Under the pieces are notes generated by a model. It saw only the letters and a list, made by a program, of their open reading frames with translations, searched no databases and was not told where the DNA came from. DNA of 64,000 nt. Origin: Porphyrobacter sp. GTDB taxonomy: Bacteria; Pseudomonadota; Alphaproteobacteria; Sphingomonadales; Sphingomonadaceae. The stretch lies in assembly GCA_027533455.1 (NCBI GenBank), contig JAPZUC010000003.1, positions 62,001 through 126,000 of the forward strand. Reading direction: 5' to 3'. Position numbers and translations under genes: made by a program. Positions 9,461 to 19,286 of the stretch are shown here, piece after piece; position 1 is the stretch's first letter; every line of letters begins with the position of its first letter.

Positions 9461-10579
9461 TCAGGCCACCTTGCGTACAAACACCGTACCGGCCGAATAA
9501 CCCGCTCCGAATGAGCAGATCAGCCCGGTGTCGCCTGCGGCAAGTTCCGCGTTATGCATGTGAAAGGCAATGATCGACCCCGCGCTGGAGGTATTGCCGT
9601 AAGTGTCGAGCACGGTCGGACTTTCATCCTCGGACGCCTCGTGGCCGAGCACTTTGTGCGCGATCAGGCGGTTCATGCCTGCGTTGGCCTGATGCAGCCA
9701 CAAGCGCCGGAGGCTTTCCGGGTTGATGCCGAGACGCTCCGCCTCGTCGATGATCATCTGCGCGACCATCGGCACCACTTCCTTGAAAACCTTGCGCCCT
9801 TCCTGGACGAACAGCTTGTCGGCCTTGCCCTCGCCTTCCGGCGCTGCACGGTTGAGGAAGCCGAAATTGTTGCGGATGTTGTTCGAAAACACCGTCTTCA
9901 GCTTGGTGCCGAGGATTTCCCAATGCTGCGCAGGGGCGATGGCGGCGTCTTCTACCAGCACGGCGGTGGCGACATCGCCAAAGATGAAGTGGCTGTCCCG
10001 GTCGCGCCAGTTGAGGTGGCCCGAGGTGATTTCGGGGCTCACCACCAGCACGCTCCGCGCATTGCCCGCCCGCACGTAATCGGCGGCGGTCTGGATGCCG
10101 AAGGTCGCCGAGGAGCAGGCGACATTCATGTCGAAGCCGAAGCCGTCGATCCCCAGCGCCTGCTGGATCTCGATCGCCATCGCCGGATAGGCGCGCTGCA
10201 TGTTAGAGGCCGCGCACAGCACCGCATCGACATCTTCAGGGCGGCGCCCGGCGCGCTCGAGCGCCTGCCTGGCAGCGGCAACGCCGATTTCGGCCATGAC
10301 CGAGATTTCGTCGTTCGACCGTTCGGGCAGGCGCGGGCACATGGTGTCGGGATCAAGGATCGCGGCCTTGCTCATCACGTGACGGGCCTTGATCCCGCTT
10401 GCCTTCTCGATGAATTCGACCGAGGAATAGGCCAGCGGCTCGGCGTCCGGATTGGCCGCGTTGTGGCGGTAGACGAAGGCGTTGAAGCTCGCCACCAGCT
10501 CTTCGTTGGTGATGCTCTCGGGCGGCGTGAACAGTCCGGTGGCGGAGATGACGGGGCGGCCGGTCAGCGGGGCAGTCAT
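9461..10579 (-). CDS. 3-oxoacyl-ACP synthase III-like condensing enzyme
   Basis: A thiolase-fold condensing enzyme of the FabH type. The catalytic triad is in place: Cys155 (VACSSATFG), His296 ([13 protein letters not shown]) and Asn329 ([11 protein letters not shown]). At 372 aa it is longer than the canonical FabH (about 320 aa), because of an extended N-terminal part (residues 30-90) and an insert around 240-260. Such longer KAS III proteins often prefer acyl chains other than acetyl. Its place next to psd and pssA fits a lipid-precursor role, but the exact substrate is not shown. FabH itself is normally beside plsX, which is not seen here. Confidence 0.82.
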   Translation of the reverse strand: MTAPLTGRPVISATGLFTPPESITNEELVASFNAFVYRHNAANPDAEPLAYSSVEFIEKASGIKARHVMSKAAILDPDTMCPRLPERSNDEISVMAEIGVAAARQALERAGRRPEDVDAVLCAASNMQRAYPAMAIEIQQALGIDGFGFDMNVACSSATFGIQTAADYVRAGNARSVLVVSPEITSGHLNWRDRDSHFIFGDVATAVLVEDAAIAPAQHWEILGTKLKTVFSNNIRNNFGFLNRAAPEGEGKADKLFVQEGRKVFKEVVPMVAQMIIDEAERLGINPESLRRLWLHQANAGMNRLIAHKVLGHEASEDESPTVLDTYGNTSSAGSIIAFHMHNAELAAGDTGLICSFGAGYSAGTVFVRKVA

Positions 10580-10626
10580 GGGCGTTGCGCTTCCTGCATG
10601 GGGCTTTGTTACGTTGGACGCGCGCC

Positions 10627-11541
10627 TTACTGCCCGCCCTCACCCGCCGCAAGTCCCGCCTCGCTGCCACCGCCCCCAAGGACCTCGCGCAGCAGGGGAT
10701 TGGGGAAGGTGCGCGCGATGGTGACGGCGTGGAACTCCTCGGTCAGTCCGGGAAGCTGGGCGAGTTCGTAGAGCGTGCCATTCGCCAGCTCGTCGCGCAC
10801 CACGATCGGCGGGATCACCGCGACGCCGGCGTCCGAGCGTGCGAGCAGGCGCAGCATCGCCATGTCGTCGGCCTCCGCCGCGATGCGCGGGACAATGCCT
10901 AGCGTTTCGACCAGCGCGTCGAAGCCGGCGCGAAGGGCGGTTTCGGGCGTGGGGAGGATCAGTGGGGCCATCGACAGCAGTACGGGCAGCCCCTGCGCCG
11001 CAAGCGCGAGGCGCGAGCGGCTGCCAACAAGGCTCACAGGCTGCTCCGCGATCCGGCGCACCAGATAGGGGCTCGCCGCATCGCGTGCCGGAACCTGGTT
11101 GGTGAGCAGCACGTCGATCCTGAGCGCATCGAGCGCACGCAGCAGATCACCCTGCCCACCCGAGCGCAGCACCACCTCGACATCGTCACGGCCCAGCAGC
11201 GGTTCGAGGAAGCCCATCTGGAAATTGCGCGACAGCGTCGCAAGCGCACCGACACGCAGCACCTTCCTCTGCCCGCCGACCGCGCGGAAGGTTGCGGTGA
11301 GCTGTTCGGAGGCGCGGAAGATTTGTTCGGCATAATCGAGCGCAATCCGCCCGGCCTCGGTCAGCACCAGATTGCGCCCGCGCCGCTCGAACAAATCGTG
11401 GCCGAGATCGGTCTCCAGCGCCTTGATCTGGGTCGAGACCGCGCTTTGCGAGATGTTGAGCGCCTTGGCGGCGGCGGTCAGCGTGCCTTCGCGCGCGACA
11501 GCGCGGAACAGGCGCAGGTGGTGGAGGTTGAGAGTGGCGAT
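10627..11541 (-). CDS. LysR-family regulator with apparent ATC start, divergent from dabBA
   Basis: The frame encodes a complete LysR protein (304 aa): a winged HTH with GTLTAAAKALNISQSAVSTQ and LFERRGRNLVLTEAG, then the effector-binding domain. No ATG, GTG or TTG occurs in frame between the upstream stop and the HTH; the first such codon (TTG, 11394) would remove most of the DNA-binding domain. An ATC at 11541 sits 8 bases after GGAG and gives the N-terminus expected from relatives (Met-Ala-Thr-Leu-Asn-Leu-His-His). The gene lies head-to-head with dabB, 122 bases apart, as for regulators of DAB operons elsewhere. Confidence 0.8.
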   Translation of the reverse strand: MATLNLHHLRLFRAVAREGTLTAAAKALNISQSAVSTQIKALETDLGHDLFERRGRNLVLTEAGRIALDYAEQIFRASEQLTATFRAVGGQRKVLRVGALATLSRNFQMGFLEPLLGRDDVEVVLRSGGQGDLLRALDALRIDVLLTNQVPARDAASPYLVRRIAEQPVSLVGSRSRLALAAQGLPVLLSMAPLILPTPETALRAGFDALVETLGIVPRIAAEADDMAMLRLLARSDAGVAVIPPIVVRDELANGTLYELAQLPGLTEEFHAVTIARTFPNPLLREVLGGGGSEAGLAAGEGGQ

Positions 11542-11561
11542 GGGCTTGGCTCCAGCTAATC

Positions 11562-11607
11562 GTTCACTTCAAGCGAACGGTTACCGGTAAAATATGAATT
11601 TTTCATA
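11562..11607. promoter_or_regulatory. Operator-like palindromes between the LysR gene and dabB
   Basis: Three adjacent symmetric sequences lie between the divergent genes. An imperfect 19-bp inverted repeat (CGTTCACTT / AAGCGAACG) occupies about 11561-11579. A perfect 10-bp palindrome TTACCGGTAA is at 11581-11590. TATGAA-TTT-TTCATA at 11593-11607 also fits the LysR T-N11-A pattern. They are likely binding sites for the neighbouring regulator. Confidence 0.5.
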
Positions 11608-11663
11608 AGTCCGTCCAGACCCTATCCGCTGCGGCAATCGAAAACCCGACGGAGCGCCGCATC

Positions 11664-13229
11664 ATGCCTGACGCCATCACCGAGACCATGATCGCCCCGC
11701 TGGCGCTCCTGCCGGCTATCTTGCTCGCACTGGTCACCCCGGGCAAGCGCCCCGGCAGCCTGCCGATGCTGGCCGAACTTGCCGCCTTTGCCGCCTTCGG
11801 ACTGACGCTGGTCGGGCTCGCCCAGACCGCGCTCGGCACCTACACCGGGATCACCATCCTCGAAGCGCCCTTCACGCTCGCCCTGCGCGCCGATCTGGTC
11901 GCGTCGAGCATCGCGGCCCTCGTCGGCTTCATCGGCTGGATCGTGATGCGCTACAGCCGTACCTATCTCGACGGCGAGGCGCGCGAGGGCGCGTTCCACG
12001 GTCTCATGCTCGCCACGCTCGCCGCGGTGCTGGTGTTCGTGCAGGCGGGCACGCTGCCGACGCTAATCATCGCCACTTTCGCTGTCGGTCTGACCTTGCG
12101 CAAGCTGCTTCTGTTCTACCCCGAGCGGCCCGAGGCGCAGCGCGCGGCGATCAAGTTCGCCAATGTCTGGCACACGGGCGATGCGATGCTGGTGCTGGCC
12201 GCCGCTCTGCTCTTCGCGCGGTTTGGGACACTCGATCTCGCCGCCCTGCCCGCAGCCGCAACCACCGCAGGCCTCGGCCACGCCGGCACCCTTGCGGTCG
12301 CTGCGATCGTGGCCGCCGCCGCGCTGAAGACCGCAGCCTTCCCCCTGCACGGCTGGCTGACCGAGGTGATGGAAGCCCCCACACCCGTCTCCGCCCTGCT
12401 CCACGCCGGGATCATCAATTCGGGCGGCGTCCTGCTGATCACCGCCGCAGGCCTCGTCCAGCAGAGCGCCGGAGCAATGGCCGCGCTGGTGATGATCGGC
12501 GGATTCACCGCGCTGTTCGGCGCCGCCGTGATGCTCACCCAGAGCGCGATCAAGACCGCGCTTGCCTGGTCGACCGTATCGCAGATGGGCTTCATGCTGC
12601 TGCAATGCGGTCTGGGCCTGTGGACGCTCGCCCTTCTCCACATCGTTGCCCACTCGCTCTACAAGGCCCACGCCTTCCTCTCTTCGGGCGGCGCTATCAC
12701 CGAAGTGGCGAGCATCCGGCGCCCCGGTCCGGTTGCCGTGCCGAGCGTACCTGCGGTGCTCAAGAGCTTCGCCCTCGCGCTCGCCATCTTCGCCGCCATC
12801 GCTACCGGCTTTACCTACGCCTTCGGCCCCAAGACCCCCCAGGCGCTGGCGCTGGGCGCGATCCTGATCTTCGGGGTGGCCTACCTCGTCGCGCAGGGCC
12901 TCGCCGACCGTGCGCCGGTCGCGCTGACCAAGCGCACCGCCGCCGTCTCGCTTGGCGCTGCTATCGGCTACTTCAGCTTCCAGACCATCGCGCAAGCCAA
13001 TTGGGGCCCGGTCCTGCCCGCCGCCCCGATTCCGGGCGAGCTGGAATGGGCGCTGCTGGTGATCGCGGTCGCAAGCTTCGGCCTCGTCGCTTTCGCCCAG
13101 GCGCTGTTCCCGCTGTGGGCGCACCACCCGGCCACCGCAGGCCTGCGCGTGCACCTCGCCAACGGCCTCTACCTCAATGCCCTGCTGGACCGCGCCATCG
13201 GCGGCTTCCGCACCACCTCGAACCGGTAA
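11664..13229 (+). CDS. dabB: DAB inorganic carbon transporter subunit DabB (NuoL/MrpA-like)
   Basis: A 521-aa polytopic membrane protein of the proton-conducting NuoL/Mrp family. The core signature HGWLTEVMEAPTPVSALLHAG is present, with the functional Glu and a Lys-bearing helix (SALAWS, HSLYKAHAFL). It is shorter than NuoL and is followed by dabA 24 bases later, an arrangement specific to DAB complexes. DabB is thought to pass protons and drive DabA, which hydrates CO2 to bicarbonate in one direction. It is not part of a nuo operon here. Confidence 0.9.
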   Translation: MPDAITETMIAPLALLPAILLALVTPGKRPGSLPMLAELAAFAAFGLTLVGLAQTALGTYTGITILEAPFTLALRADLVASSIAALVGFIGWIVMRYSRTYLDGEAREGAFHGLMLATLAAVLVFVQAGTLPTLIIATFAVGLTLRKLLLFYPERPEAQRAAIKFANVWHTGDAMLVLAAALLFARFGTLDLAALPAAATTAGLGHAGTLAVAAIVAAAALKTAAFPLHGWLTEVMEAPTPVSALLHAGIINSGGVLLITAAGLVQQSAGAMAALVMIGGFTALFGAAVMLTQSAIKTALAWSTVSQMGFMLLQCGLGLWTLALLHIVAHSLYKAHAFLSSGGAITEVASIRRPGPVAVPSVPAVLKSFALALAIFAAIATGFTYAFGPKTPQALALGAILIFGVAYLVAQGLADRAPVALTKRTAAVSLGAAIGYFSFQTIAQANWGPVLPAAPIPGELEWALLVIAVASFGLVAFAQALFPLWAHHPATAGLRVHLANGLYLNALLDRAIGGFRTTSNR

Positions 13230-13253
13230 GCACCGCGCACACGGAGAAGACCC

Positions 13254-15638
13254 ATGCTGATGAACCACGCTGACATCGCCCCGGCCCGCTTCTCGGCGGT
13301 GCTTAAAGCGGCCGAAGCCGCAGGTCGCATGATCCCCCCTGCCTTCCCTCTCGATGCGACCGTGGCGGTGAACCCCTTCCTCGGCCAGACCGAGGAAGAC
13401 CTCGCCACCGCCTCCGCCCGGCTGGCTCGGGTTGCCGGCGTGCGTGTCACCCGGAAGGGCGACGAATATTGTGAAGCCCTTGCCAGCGGTGCGATCGCCG
13501 AAGCCGACCTTGCCGACGCGCTGGCCGCCTGCCCCTCTCCGCTCAAGCCCGCCGACACAGGGATGCTTCGCGAAGCCGCTGCGCGCATCGGCAACGGCCC
13601 TGCCCCGCGCGCTCTGCCGACCGTCGCCGATCTCGCCGCCGAAGCGACCGGCATCGATTGGCCCGCACTGATCGACAAGTGCATCGGGCTGTGGGCCGCC
13701 GGCCATTTCGACCGCGGGCAGGCCCTCTGGTCGCCCGCTCCGGGGGCCGAGGCCTTCACCGCCTGGCGCGGCTGGGCGATGCATGACCTCACTCCCGAAA
13801 TCGCCGGATTGCGGGACTTCTGCGCCCATGTCGCCTGTGCGCCGGACACCACCGAGCGCGCGATCCTTTCGGCTGCCGAGACCCTCGGGATCACCGATGC
13901 GGCGGCGCCCACCGCGTTTCACCGCCTCGCCATGAGCCTCGGCGGTTGGGCGCAGCACGCGCGCTGGCTGCTGTGGCAGGCCGAACTGGCGGGCGGCACC
14001 GACCGCACGCTGATGGACCTGCTCGCGATCCGCCTGATCTGGGACGAGGCACTGCTGGTGCAGACCCCCGGCATCGCGCGGAAGTGGGCGGAAACCGTCG
14101 CCGCCCATGCCGCTCCGGTCGCCGCCACGGCGGAAGATGTGGCGCTCGCGATCCTGCAGGACGCCGCCGACCGCGGGCACCAGCGCCGGCTCGCTGCCGC
14201 ACTCAACGGGGCCGCCGACACCACCATCGAGCGCCCCTTCCTGCAGGCCGCCTTCTGCATCGACGTGCGCTCGGAAGTGTTCCGCCGCGCGCTCGAGAGC
14301 GTCGACGCTTCCATCGCCACCATCGGCTTTGCGGGCTTCTTCGGCCTGCCGCTGGCGCACCATGCGCATGGCTCGGACATCCTCGAAGCGCGCCTGCCGG
14401 TGCTGCTCAACCCGGCCGTTCAGACCACCAGCGCGGGCGACCCCGCCAAGGATCAGGCCGACCGTATCAAGGCCCGCTCGGCCCGCGCCTGGGGCCGCTT
14501 CCGGCAGGCGGCCGTCTCCTCCTTTGCCTTCGTCGAGGCGATGGGGCCGGTCTATGCCGTCAAGCTGGTCAAGTCGGCGCTGGGCTTCACGCCCAGGGCG
14601 AAGGCCGAGCCCGCCCCTGAGGTGATCGGCGGCATGAGCGCCGAGGCCAAGGCCGATACCGGCGCTGCCGTCCTGAAGGCGATGAGCCTCCAGATGGGTC
14701 ACGGCGAGATCGTGCTGCTGCTGGGCCACGGCGGCAACGTCACCAACAACCCGCATGAGAGCGCCTATCACTGCGGCGCTTGCGGCGGATACACTGGCGA
14801 GGTTTCGGCACGCCTGCTGGCGATCCTGCTCAACGATCCCGAAACGCGCGCGGGGCTCGCCTTGCGCGGCGTCGAGGTGGCCGATGACGTGCTGTTCGTT
14901 GCAGGCCTGCACGACACCACCACCGATGCCATCACCATCTACGATGACGGGCTGCCCGCTGCCCGCGCTGGCGATCTCGCCACGGCGCGCGGCTGGCTGG
15001 CGCAAGCTGCCAAGGTCGCCCGGACCGAGCGAGCGCTCAGGATGCCCCGTGCCCGCAGCGAGAGCCTTCCGGCGCGCGCCCAGAACTGGGCCGAAATCCG
15101 CCCGGAATGGGGTCTTGCCGGTTGCGCAGCCTTCATCGCTGCCCCGCGCGAAGCCACCGCCGGCCGCGACCTCGGGGGCCGCGCCTTCCTGCATTCCTAT
15201 GACTGGCAGGCGGACGAAGGCTTCGGCACGCTCGAACTGATCATCACCGCGCCGGTGGTGGTCGCAAGCTGGATCAGTCTCCAATATTACGGCTCGTCGG
15301 TCGCGCCCGAGATGTTCGGCGGCGGCAACAAGCTGATCCACAATGTCGTCGGCGGGATAGGCGTGATCGAGGGCAATGGCGGACGCCTGCGGGCGGGCCT
15401 GCCGTGGCAGGCGGTGCATGACGGCGAAGCCCTCCAGCACGAACCGCTGCGCCTTTCGGTGATGATCGAAGCCCCGCGCGAAGAAATGATCAAGATCCTC
15501 GACAAGCATCCAGGAGTGCGCGCGCTGTTCGATAATGGCTGGCTGCATCTCTTCGCGATGAAGGACGGCAAGGTCGACGCGCGCTACCTTCCCGGCCTCA
15601 AGTGGGCTGATACCGTGCCTGCGAAACTGGCTGCCTGA
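13254..15638 (+). CDS. dabA: DAB inorganic carbon transporter subunit DabA (DUF2309)
   Basis: A 794-aa DUF2309 protein, peripheral to the membrane and related to beta-carbonic anhydrase in its active site. The zinc and catalytic residues are visible: Cys335 and Asp337 in FCIDVRSE, His492 in LLGHGGNV and Cys507 in YHCGACGG. The 15-residue spacing of the last pair equals that of the characterised DabA. The start ATG at 13254 has a GGAGAAG site. Together with DabB it would accumulate bicarbonate, for example for carboxylases in a low-CO2 or alkaline habitat. A perfect hairpin terminator follows. Confidence 0.92.
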   Translation: MLMNHADIAPARFSAVLKAAEAAGRMIPPAFPLDATVAVNPFLGQTEEDLATASARLARVAGVRVTRKGDEYCEALASGAIAEADLADALAACPSPLKPADTGMLREAAARIGNGPAPRALPTVADLAAEATGIDWPALIDKCIGLWAAGHFDRGQALWSPAPGAEAFTAWRGWAMHDLTPEIAGLRDFCAHVACAPDTTERAILSAAETLGITDAAAPTAFHRLAMSLGGWAQHARWLLWQAELAGGTDRTLMDLLAIRLIWDEALLVQTPGIARKWAETVAAHAAPVAATAEDVALAILQDAADRGHQRRLAAALNGAADTTIERPFLQAAFCIDVRSEVFRRALESVDASIATIGFAGFFGLPLAHHAHGSDILEARLPVLLNPAVQTTSAGDPAKDQADRIKARSARAWGRFRQAAVSSFAFVEAMGPVYAVKLVKSALGFTPRAKAEPAPEVIGGMSAEAKADTGAAVLKAMSLQMGHGEIVLLLGHGGNVTNNPHESAYHCGACGGYTGEVSARLLAILLNDPETRAGLALRGVEVADDVLFVAGLHDTTTDAITIYDDGLPAARAGDLATARGWLAQAAKVARTERALRMPRARSESLPARAQNWAEIRPEWGLAGCAAFIAAPREATAGRDLGGRAFLHSYDWQADEGFGTLELIITAPVVVASWISLQYYGSSVAPEMFGGGNKLIHNVVGGIGVIEGNGGRLRAGLPWQAVHDGEALQHEPLRLSVMIEAPREEMIKILDKHPGVRALFDNGWLHLFAMKDGKVDARYLPGLKWADTVPAKLAA

Positions 15639-15658
15639 CGGGTCGCAACGTCAGCACC

Positions 15659-15719
15659 GCCGCCCGTCCGGAATTGCGACCTGCCGGCTGGCGGGTCGGA
15701 ACGGACGGGCGGCTTTTTA
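15659..15719 (+). terminator. Rho-independent terminator after dabA
   Basis: A perfect 12-bp outer stem (15659-15670 with 15702-15713) encloses a second GC-rich inverted repeat and is followed by TTTTTAT. It starts 20 bases after the dabA stop and ends the dabBA transcript. Confidence 0.88.
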
Positions 15720-15805
15720 TTGGGGCTGCCTTGGGGCGGCTTAGAACCGCGCTTGGAGTGAGTTAGACTCCCGCCAGTCAACCTTTGGCCGGGGCTCGTA
15801 GCAGG

Positions 15806-15819
15806 GTTTCACGTGGAGC
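15806..15819. other. Degenerate parS-like sequence
   Basis: GTTTCACGTGGAGC matches 12 of 14 positions of the parS core GTTTCACGTGAAAC. It lies in the 270-base gap between dabA and the pseudogene and might be a decayed or weak ParB site. By itself it is weak evidence; it is listed because a near-perfect copy lies 1.7 kb away. Confidence 0.2.
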
Positions 15820-15908
15820 GCCGCAGATCTAGCCATCGGACGAACCGGGTGGCGGATTGACCGGCGAGCCCCTATCACTGCAGCCTAACCGGGGATCGGA
15901 GTGAACGG

Positions 15909-17385
15909 TTGAGAGTTCAAAAACAGCGCTTTGAAGGCCCGTGCAACGCTTGGCCGGATGCAGCCAGCGGCTGGAACTGGCCAATGGTCGTTCTGCTTTC
16001 ACTGGTATCGGTGATTCCGCTGCTCGCCGTCGAACTACCGCCGCTAATTGACCTCTACGGACATCTCGGCCGCTATGCCATCCAGACCGAACTGGCGGTT
16101 CGTCCGCAGCTCCAGCCCTTCTTCACGTACGAATGGATTCTGATCGGCAATCTCGGCGCTGATCTGGTGATCGAGGCGCTGCACCCGTTCCTCGGGCTCG
16201 AAGCGTCGGTCCGGGCGGTGCTGATCGGGATCCAGATGCTGGCCTGCGGTGGGATTCTCGCAATAAGCTGCGAGGTCCACGGGCGCATCACGCCCTTCGC
16301 CGTGGCAGCGCTTGCGCCGTCTGGGCGGGGCACGGCTGGCGGCCCTGTGGCTGCTGGTGGCGGGCAGCCCGATCTGGGTGGTCCACACCTATGGTTGGGC
16401 CTTTCTCGGCCTGCTGTGCGGCGCGGCCATGATCGCCGAGGTAGTCGCGAGCCGGGCCTCGCTGGCTTGGGCCTTAGGCCGCATTCTGGCAGCCTGCGGC
16501 CCGCTGCTGGTGCCGCTCGTCTTCATGGTGTTGTGGCGCGCCAATGCCGGCGCGAGCTATGCCGGCGGCTGGTCGCTGGCGTTGAAGATGATGTGGCTTG
16601 TGTCGGTATTCCGCAGCCAGTGGATGGTTCCCGATTTGCTGTCTGTCACGTTGTTGATTATGCTGGTCTATTGGGCGATCCGCGAGCGCGATGTGACGTG
16701 GGACGCACGCCTTGCCATCGCCGCCGCGCTGGCTCTTGTAAGCTATCTGCTCCTACCGATGTACGTCATGGGCTCGGCCTACGCGGATATGCGACTTGTG
16801 CCCTATGCTCTTGCGCTCGCGCTGCTCGCGATTGCGCCTGCCCGCTTGCCAGCGCACGCGATGCGCAGGTTGATGCTGGCAGCGGGCGCATTCCTTGCCG
16901 TGCGAACGATCGCAGTCGGTTGGTCCTATGTCGAGCAGGACAGGCTGGTGGAGAAGCACTTCCTCGCGCTCGAGGCCGTCCCCGAAGGCTCGCGCTTGGT
17001 GGTTTTGATCGTCAAGCCTTGTACCCAGCCTTGGGCGCTTCCTGTGACGGACCACATCGGCAGCCTTGCCATGGTGCGCAAGAACATCTTCGCCAACGAC
17101 CAATGGGAAGGCCCGGGAGTCAATCCGCTGCACGTGACCTTTCCGGCGGGCGGTGACTTCGTGCGCGATCCCTCTCAAATCGTGCAGGTCGACGGCTGCC
17201 GACCGCAGGCCGCGCGCTATCTATCAGACAGCATTCAGGCCCTCCCCCGCGCAGCCTTTACCCATGTCTGGATCATCGGAGAGGCCACAGCGGCGATGCC
17301 GGTGCCAGCCGGCTTGGAACGACTAGCACACCGCGGAAAGGGGCAACTATTCGTCGTGAACCATTCCCCCGCGCCACGTCGCTGA
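15909..17385 (+). pseudogene. Membrane protein pseudogene (internal deletion with frameshift)
   Basis: Two overlapping frames each hold half of one polytopic membrane protein. The first (from the TTG at 15909) reads sensibly through VEVHGRITPFAVA-like sequence to about 16300 and then turns into non-hydrophobic Gly/Arg-rich sequence. The second, in the +1 frame, becomes sensible from about 16300 (RLRRLGGARLAALWLLVAG) and runs to 17385 with several further helices and a soluble C-terminal domain. The join lacks the hydrophobic segment that should link the two, so a deletion of roughly 30 codons that also shifted the frame is the simplest account. The family is an uncharacterised membrane protein, perhaps GT-C-like; its function is not recognised. 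Confidence 0.72.
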
Positions 17386-18350
17386 TTGCCACGGAATCGC
17401 GCAGGCCCATGGCCGCTAGCGAAGGAGGAAGTGGCGGCGTTTTCTATAAGTGATTCCTATGCCTGCTCCATTCGCGTCAGGTGCCGCCAGACCCGGCCTA
17501 TGCCAAACCTAGACCCCCGTTAGCCCACTGCCAGACCCCTGTCAGGAAAGGCGTTTCACGTGAAACATCTCACAAGCCGGAATCCGGCTGGTCGAAACAG
17601 TCTGCCAGAAATGGGAGGAAGTGGTTGACAGGGCTTCTATCACACCGCGGCTAGAAGCATCTTATATCTTGGGATTCTTTGTCGTCGCTTTGTTTATGGT
17701 GCCCCCGAAAATGCCCCAATTCGTTCCGCTAGGCCCAAGAAAGCCTGCAAGTTTTCCTCACCTTGATAATGTGAAAACCACGAATAGCCTCGGCAACTCG
17801 CCTTATCATCCGCGGAAGCTCGGAAAGTGACGATCCACCCGCCGGCTGAGACAGGCGGCTTCTTGCCCGTTTGTTGAACGGTTGGTCAGAACCTTTGAAC
17901 GCCGAAAAGCAGCCGTTCGATCGGGCAATCAAAATCGGCCGTGGTCGACCAAGCCCGGTCGCTCACGATCGCCAGATTGAACGTCTTGTGCCGCCCGCAG
18001 CCGTCATACCGCTTTCAGGGTCTCGCATCGACCCGGCTTATCAACGCTCCTGTGGTGGAAAGACAAAGGAGAGGTTTTATTTTGCAGCAGATTTGGGCTC
18101 CGTTCACCGTCGCCACATTGGGTTTCGTTTAGTGGAACCCTGGACTAACCGCTTATGCCGAAGGCAAGCTCTTCCCGCCACTCTGTCGAATGCCTAGATT
18201 AATTGATCATCATTGAGGGGGTGCATCACCCTTTACCGCCGCCGCGCGCGGTATCGAATGGGGCCAGAGTCTAGACCGAGGATCATGTGTAAGACGATCA
18301 TCGACCTAGCTCGCCAATGAGGTTAGGTGCTAACTTCGGGTGCGCCAAAT
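17386..18350. other. Gene-poor stretch holding a parS site
   Basis: Almost 1 kb without a convincing gene. Short open frames at 17621-17830 and 17871-18197 have neither homology I recognise nor good ribosome-binding sites. The stretch holds a parS-like palindrome (17552-17567) and a 34-base motif (17947-17980) that recurs in diverged form at 22436-22468. Composition is less GC-rich than the flanks. It looks like decayed sequence continuing from the adjacent pseudogene. Confidence 0.6.
17552..17567. other. parS-like centromere site (ParB binding)
   Basis: The sequence CGTTTCACGTGAAACA agrees with the 16-base parS consensus TGTTTCACGTGAAACA at 15 of 16 positions and holds the perfect 14-base palindrome GTTTCACGTGAAAC. 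ParB-CTP loads at such sites and spreads for chromosome segregation. A 14-base match has a negligible chance of random occurrence in 64 kb. parA and parB are not in the window. It implies this locus is probably in the origin-proximal part of the chromosome. Confidence 0.72.
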
Positions 18351-19286
18351 TCAGCTGTTTGGAAAATGGCCCTTGGCTTGCAGGCTGTCTAAGAAACCCT
18401 GCGTATAGGCCTGATCCGGGTGCGCACGGACCGCTTGGTCGAGCGCCTTAGCGTCCTCGCCGACCAAAATGCGCCATTGTCCGGCCCGCACTCCGTCCAA
18501 GATCACCTTGGCCGCCTCCGCCGACGACATCGGCGCGGTATCGCGAAAACCGGCATTGGCGACTTCGATGATCTGATCCTCGCTCAGGGTTGTAGGATCG
18601 ATACCCTGCGCTTCGAGGATGAAGTTTAGCTCCTTTTCGATCCCGCCCTGAATCCTCATCGAATTGCCCGCAATCTCGGTGCCAATATGGCCGGGCATAA
18701 CGACCGAGCAGGTGATGTGCGGCGCGTTGTTCGCCAGATCGATGATCAGCGCCTCGGTAAAACCCTTCACCGCGAACTTCGCCGCAGAATAGGCAGTATG
18801 CGGACGCTGCGGCCCGAGTGTCGCCCAGAAGCCGTTGATGCTGGAGGTGTTGACGATGTGGCCCGCATCCGCGTTTTTCAGCAACGGCAAAAAGGCGCGC
18901 ACGCCGTGGATGACCCCGTAAAAGCAGATATTGAACGTCCGCTCCCACGCAGCGCGCTCGCCCGCAACAAAGCTCCCGCCGCCGGCAATCCCCGCATTAT
19001 TGAACAAGAGATGGATTTTGTCGGTATCAAAAGCGGCGCGCACCTCGTCAGCCCATGCATTCATCTCAGCTTCGATCGCGACATCGGCGCGGGTGCAATG
19101 AACCATCGTCCCCTGCGGCGCGGCAGCGCGGCAAAGCCGTTCGGTTTCGGCCATGTTCGCCGCCGACACATCGCACATGGCGACGGAACAGCCTTCAGCA
19201 GCCAGAGCCAGGGCCAGTTCACGCCCCATGCCTGTCCCACCTCCAGTGATGACCGCAATTTTTCCTGCAAAATCCTTCACTGCCAT
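18351..19286 (-). CDS. Short-chain dehydrogenase/reductase
   Basis: A 311-aa classical SDR. The cofactor motif is TGGGTGMG, followed by NNAG at about residue 90 and the catalytic Ser and YSAAK (TSSINGF ... HTAYSAAK). The Arg/Asp pattern after beta-2 (CDVS) suggests NAD(H). I chose the ATG at 19286 because the conserved fold begins there; the frame continues open to 19355 without similarity. The substrate is unknown. With the cupin and GMC oxidoreductase on the same strand it probably oxidises an alcohol or ketone intermediate in a catabolic route. Confidence 0.87.
   Translation of the reverse strand: MAVKDFAGKIAVITGGGTGMGRELALALAAEGCSVAMCDVSAANMAETERLCRAAAPQGTMVHCTRADVAIEAEMNAWADEVRAAFDTDKIHLLFNNAGIAGGGSFVAGERAAWERTFNICFYGVIHGVRAFLPLLKNADAGHIVNTSSINGFWATLGPQRPHTAYSAAKFAVKGFTEALIIDLANNAPHITCSVVMPGHIGTEIAGNSMRIQGGIEKELNFILEAQGIDPTTLSEDQIIEVANAGFRDTAPMSSAEAAKVILDGVRAGQWRILVGEDAKALDQAVRAHPDQAYTQGFLDSLQAKGHFPNS

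Noticed and set aside
10378..10386. TCACGTGA core considered as another parS site
   Set aside because: Inside the KAS III-like coding sequence and lacking the outer parS bases.
12063..15548. 1161-codon open frame on the minus strand
   Set aside because: It lies antisense to dabB and dabA, which have complete motifs and known products. GC-rich codon bias leaves long antisense frames open; its translation is Arg/Gly/Asp/His-rich without any domain.
17621..18197. Two short open frames in the gene-free stretch
   Set aside because: No domain, no good ribosome-binding site and no codon signature like the neighbours.
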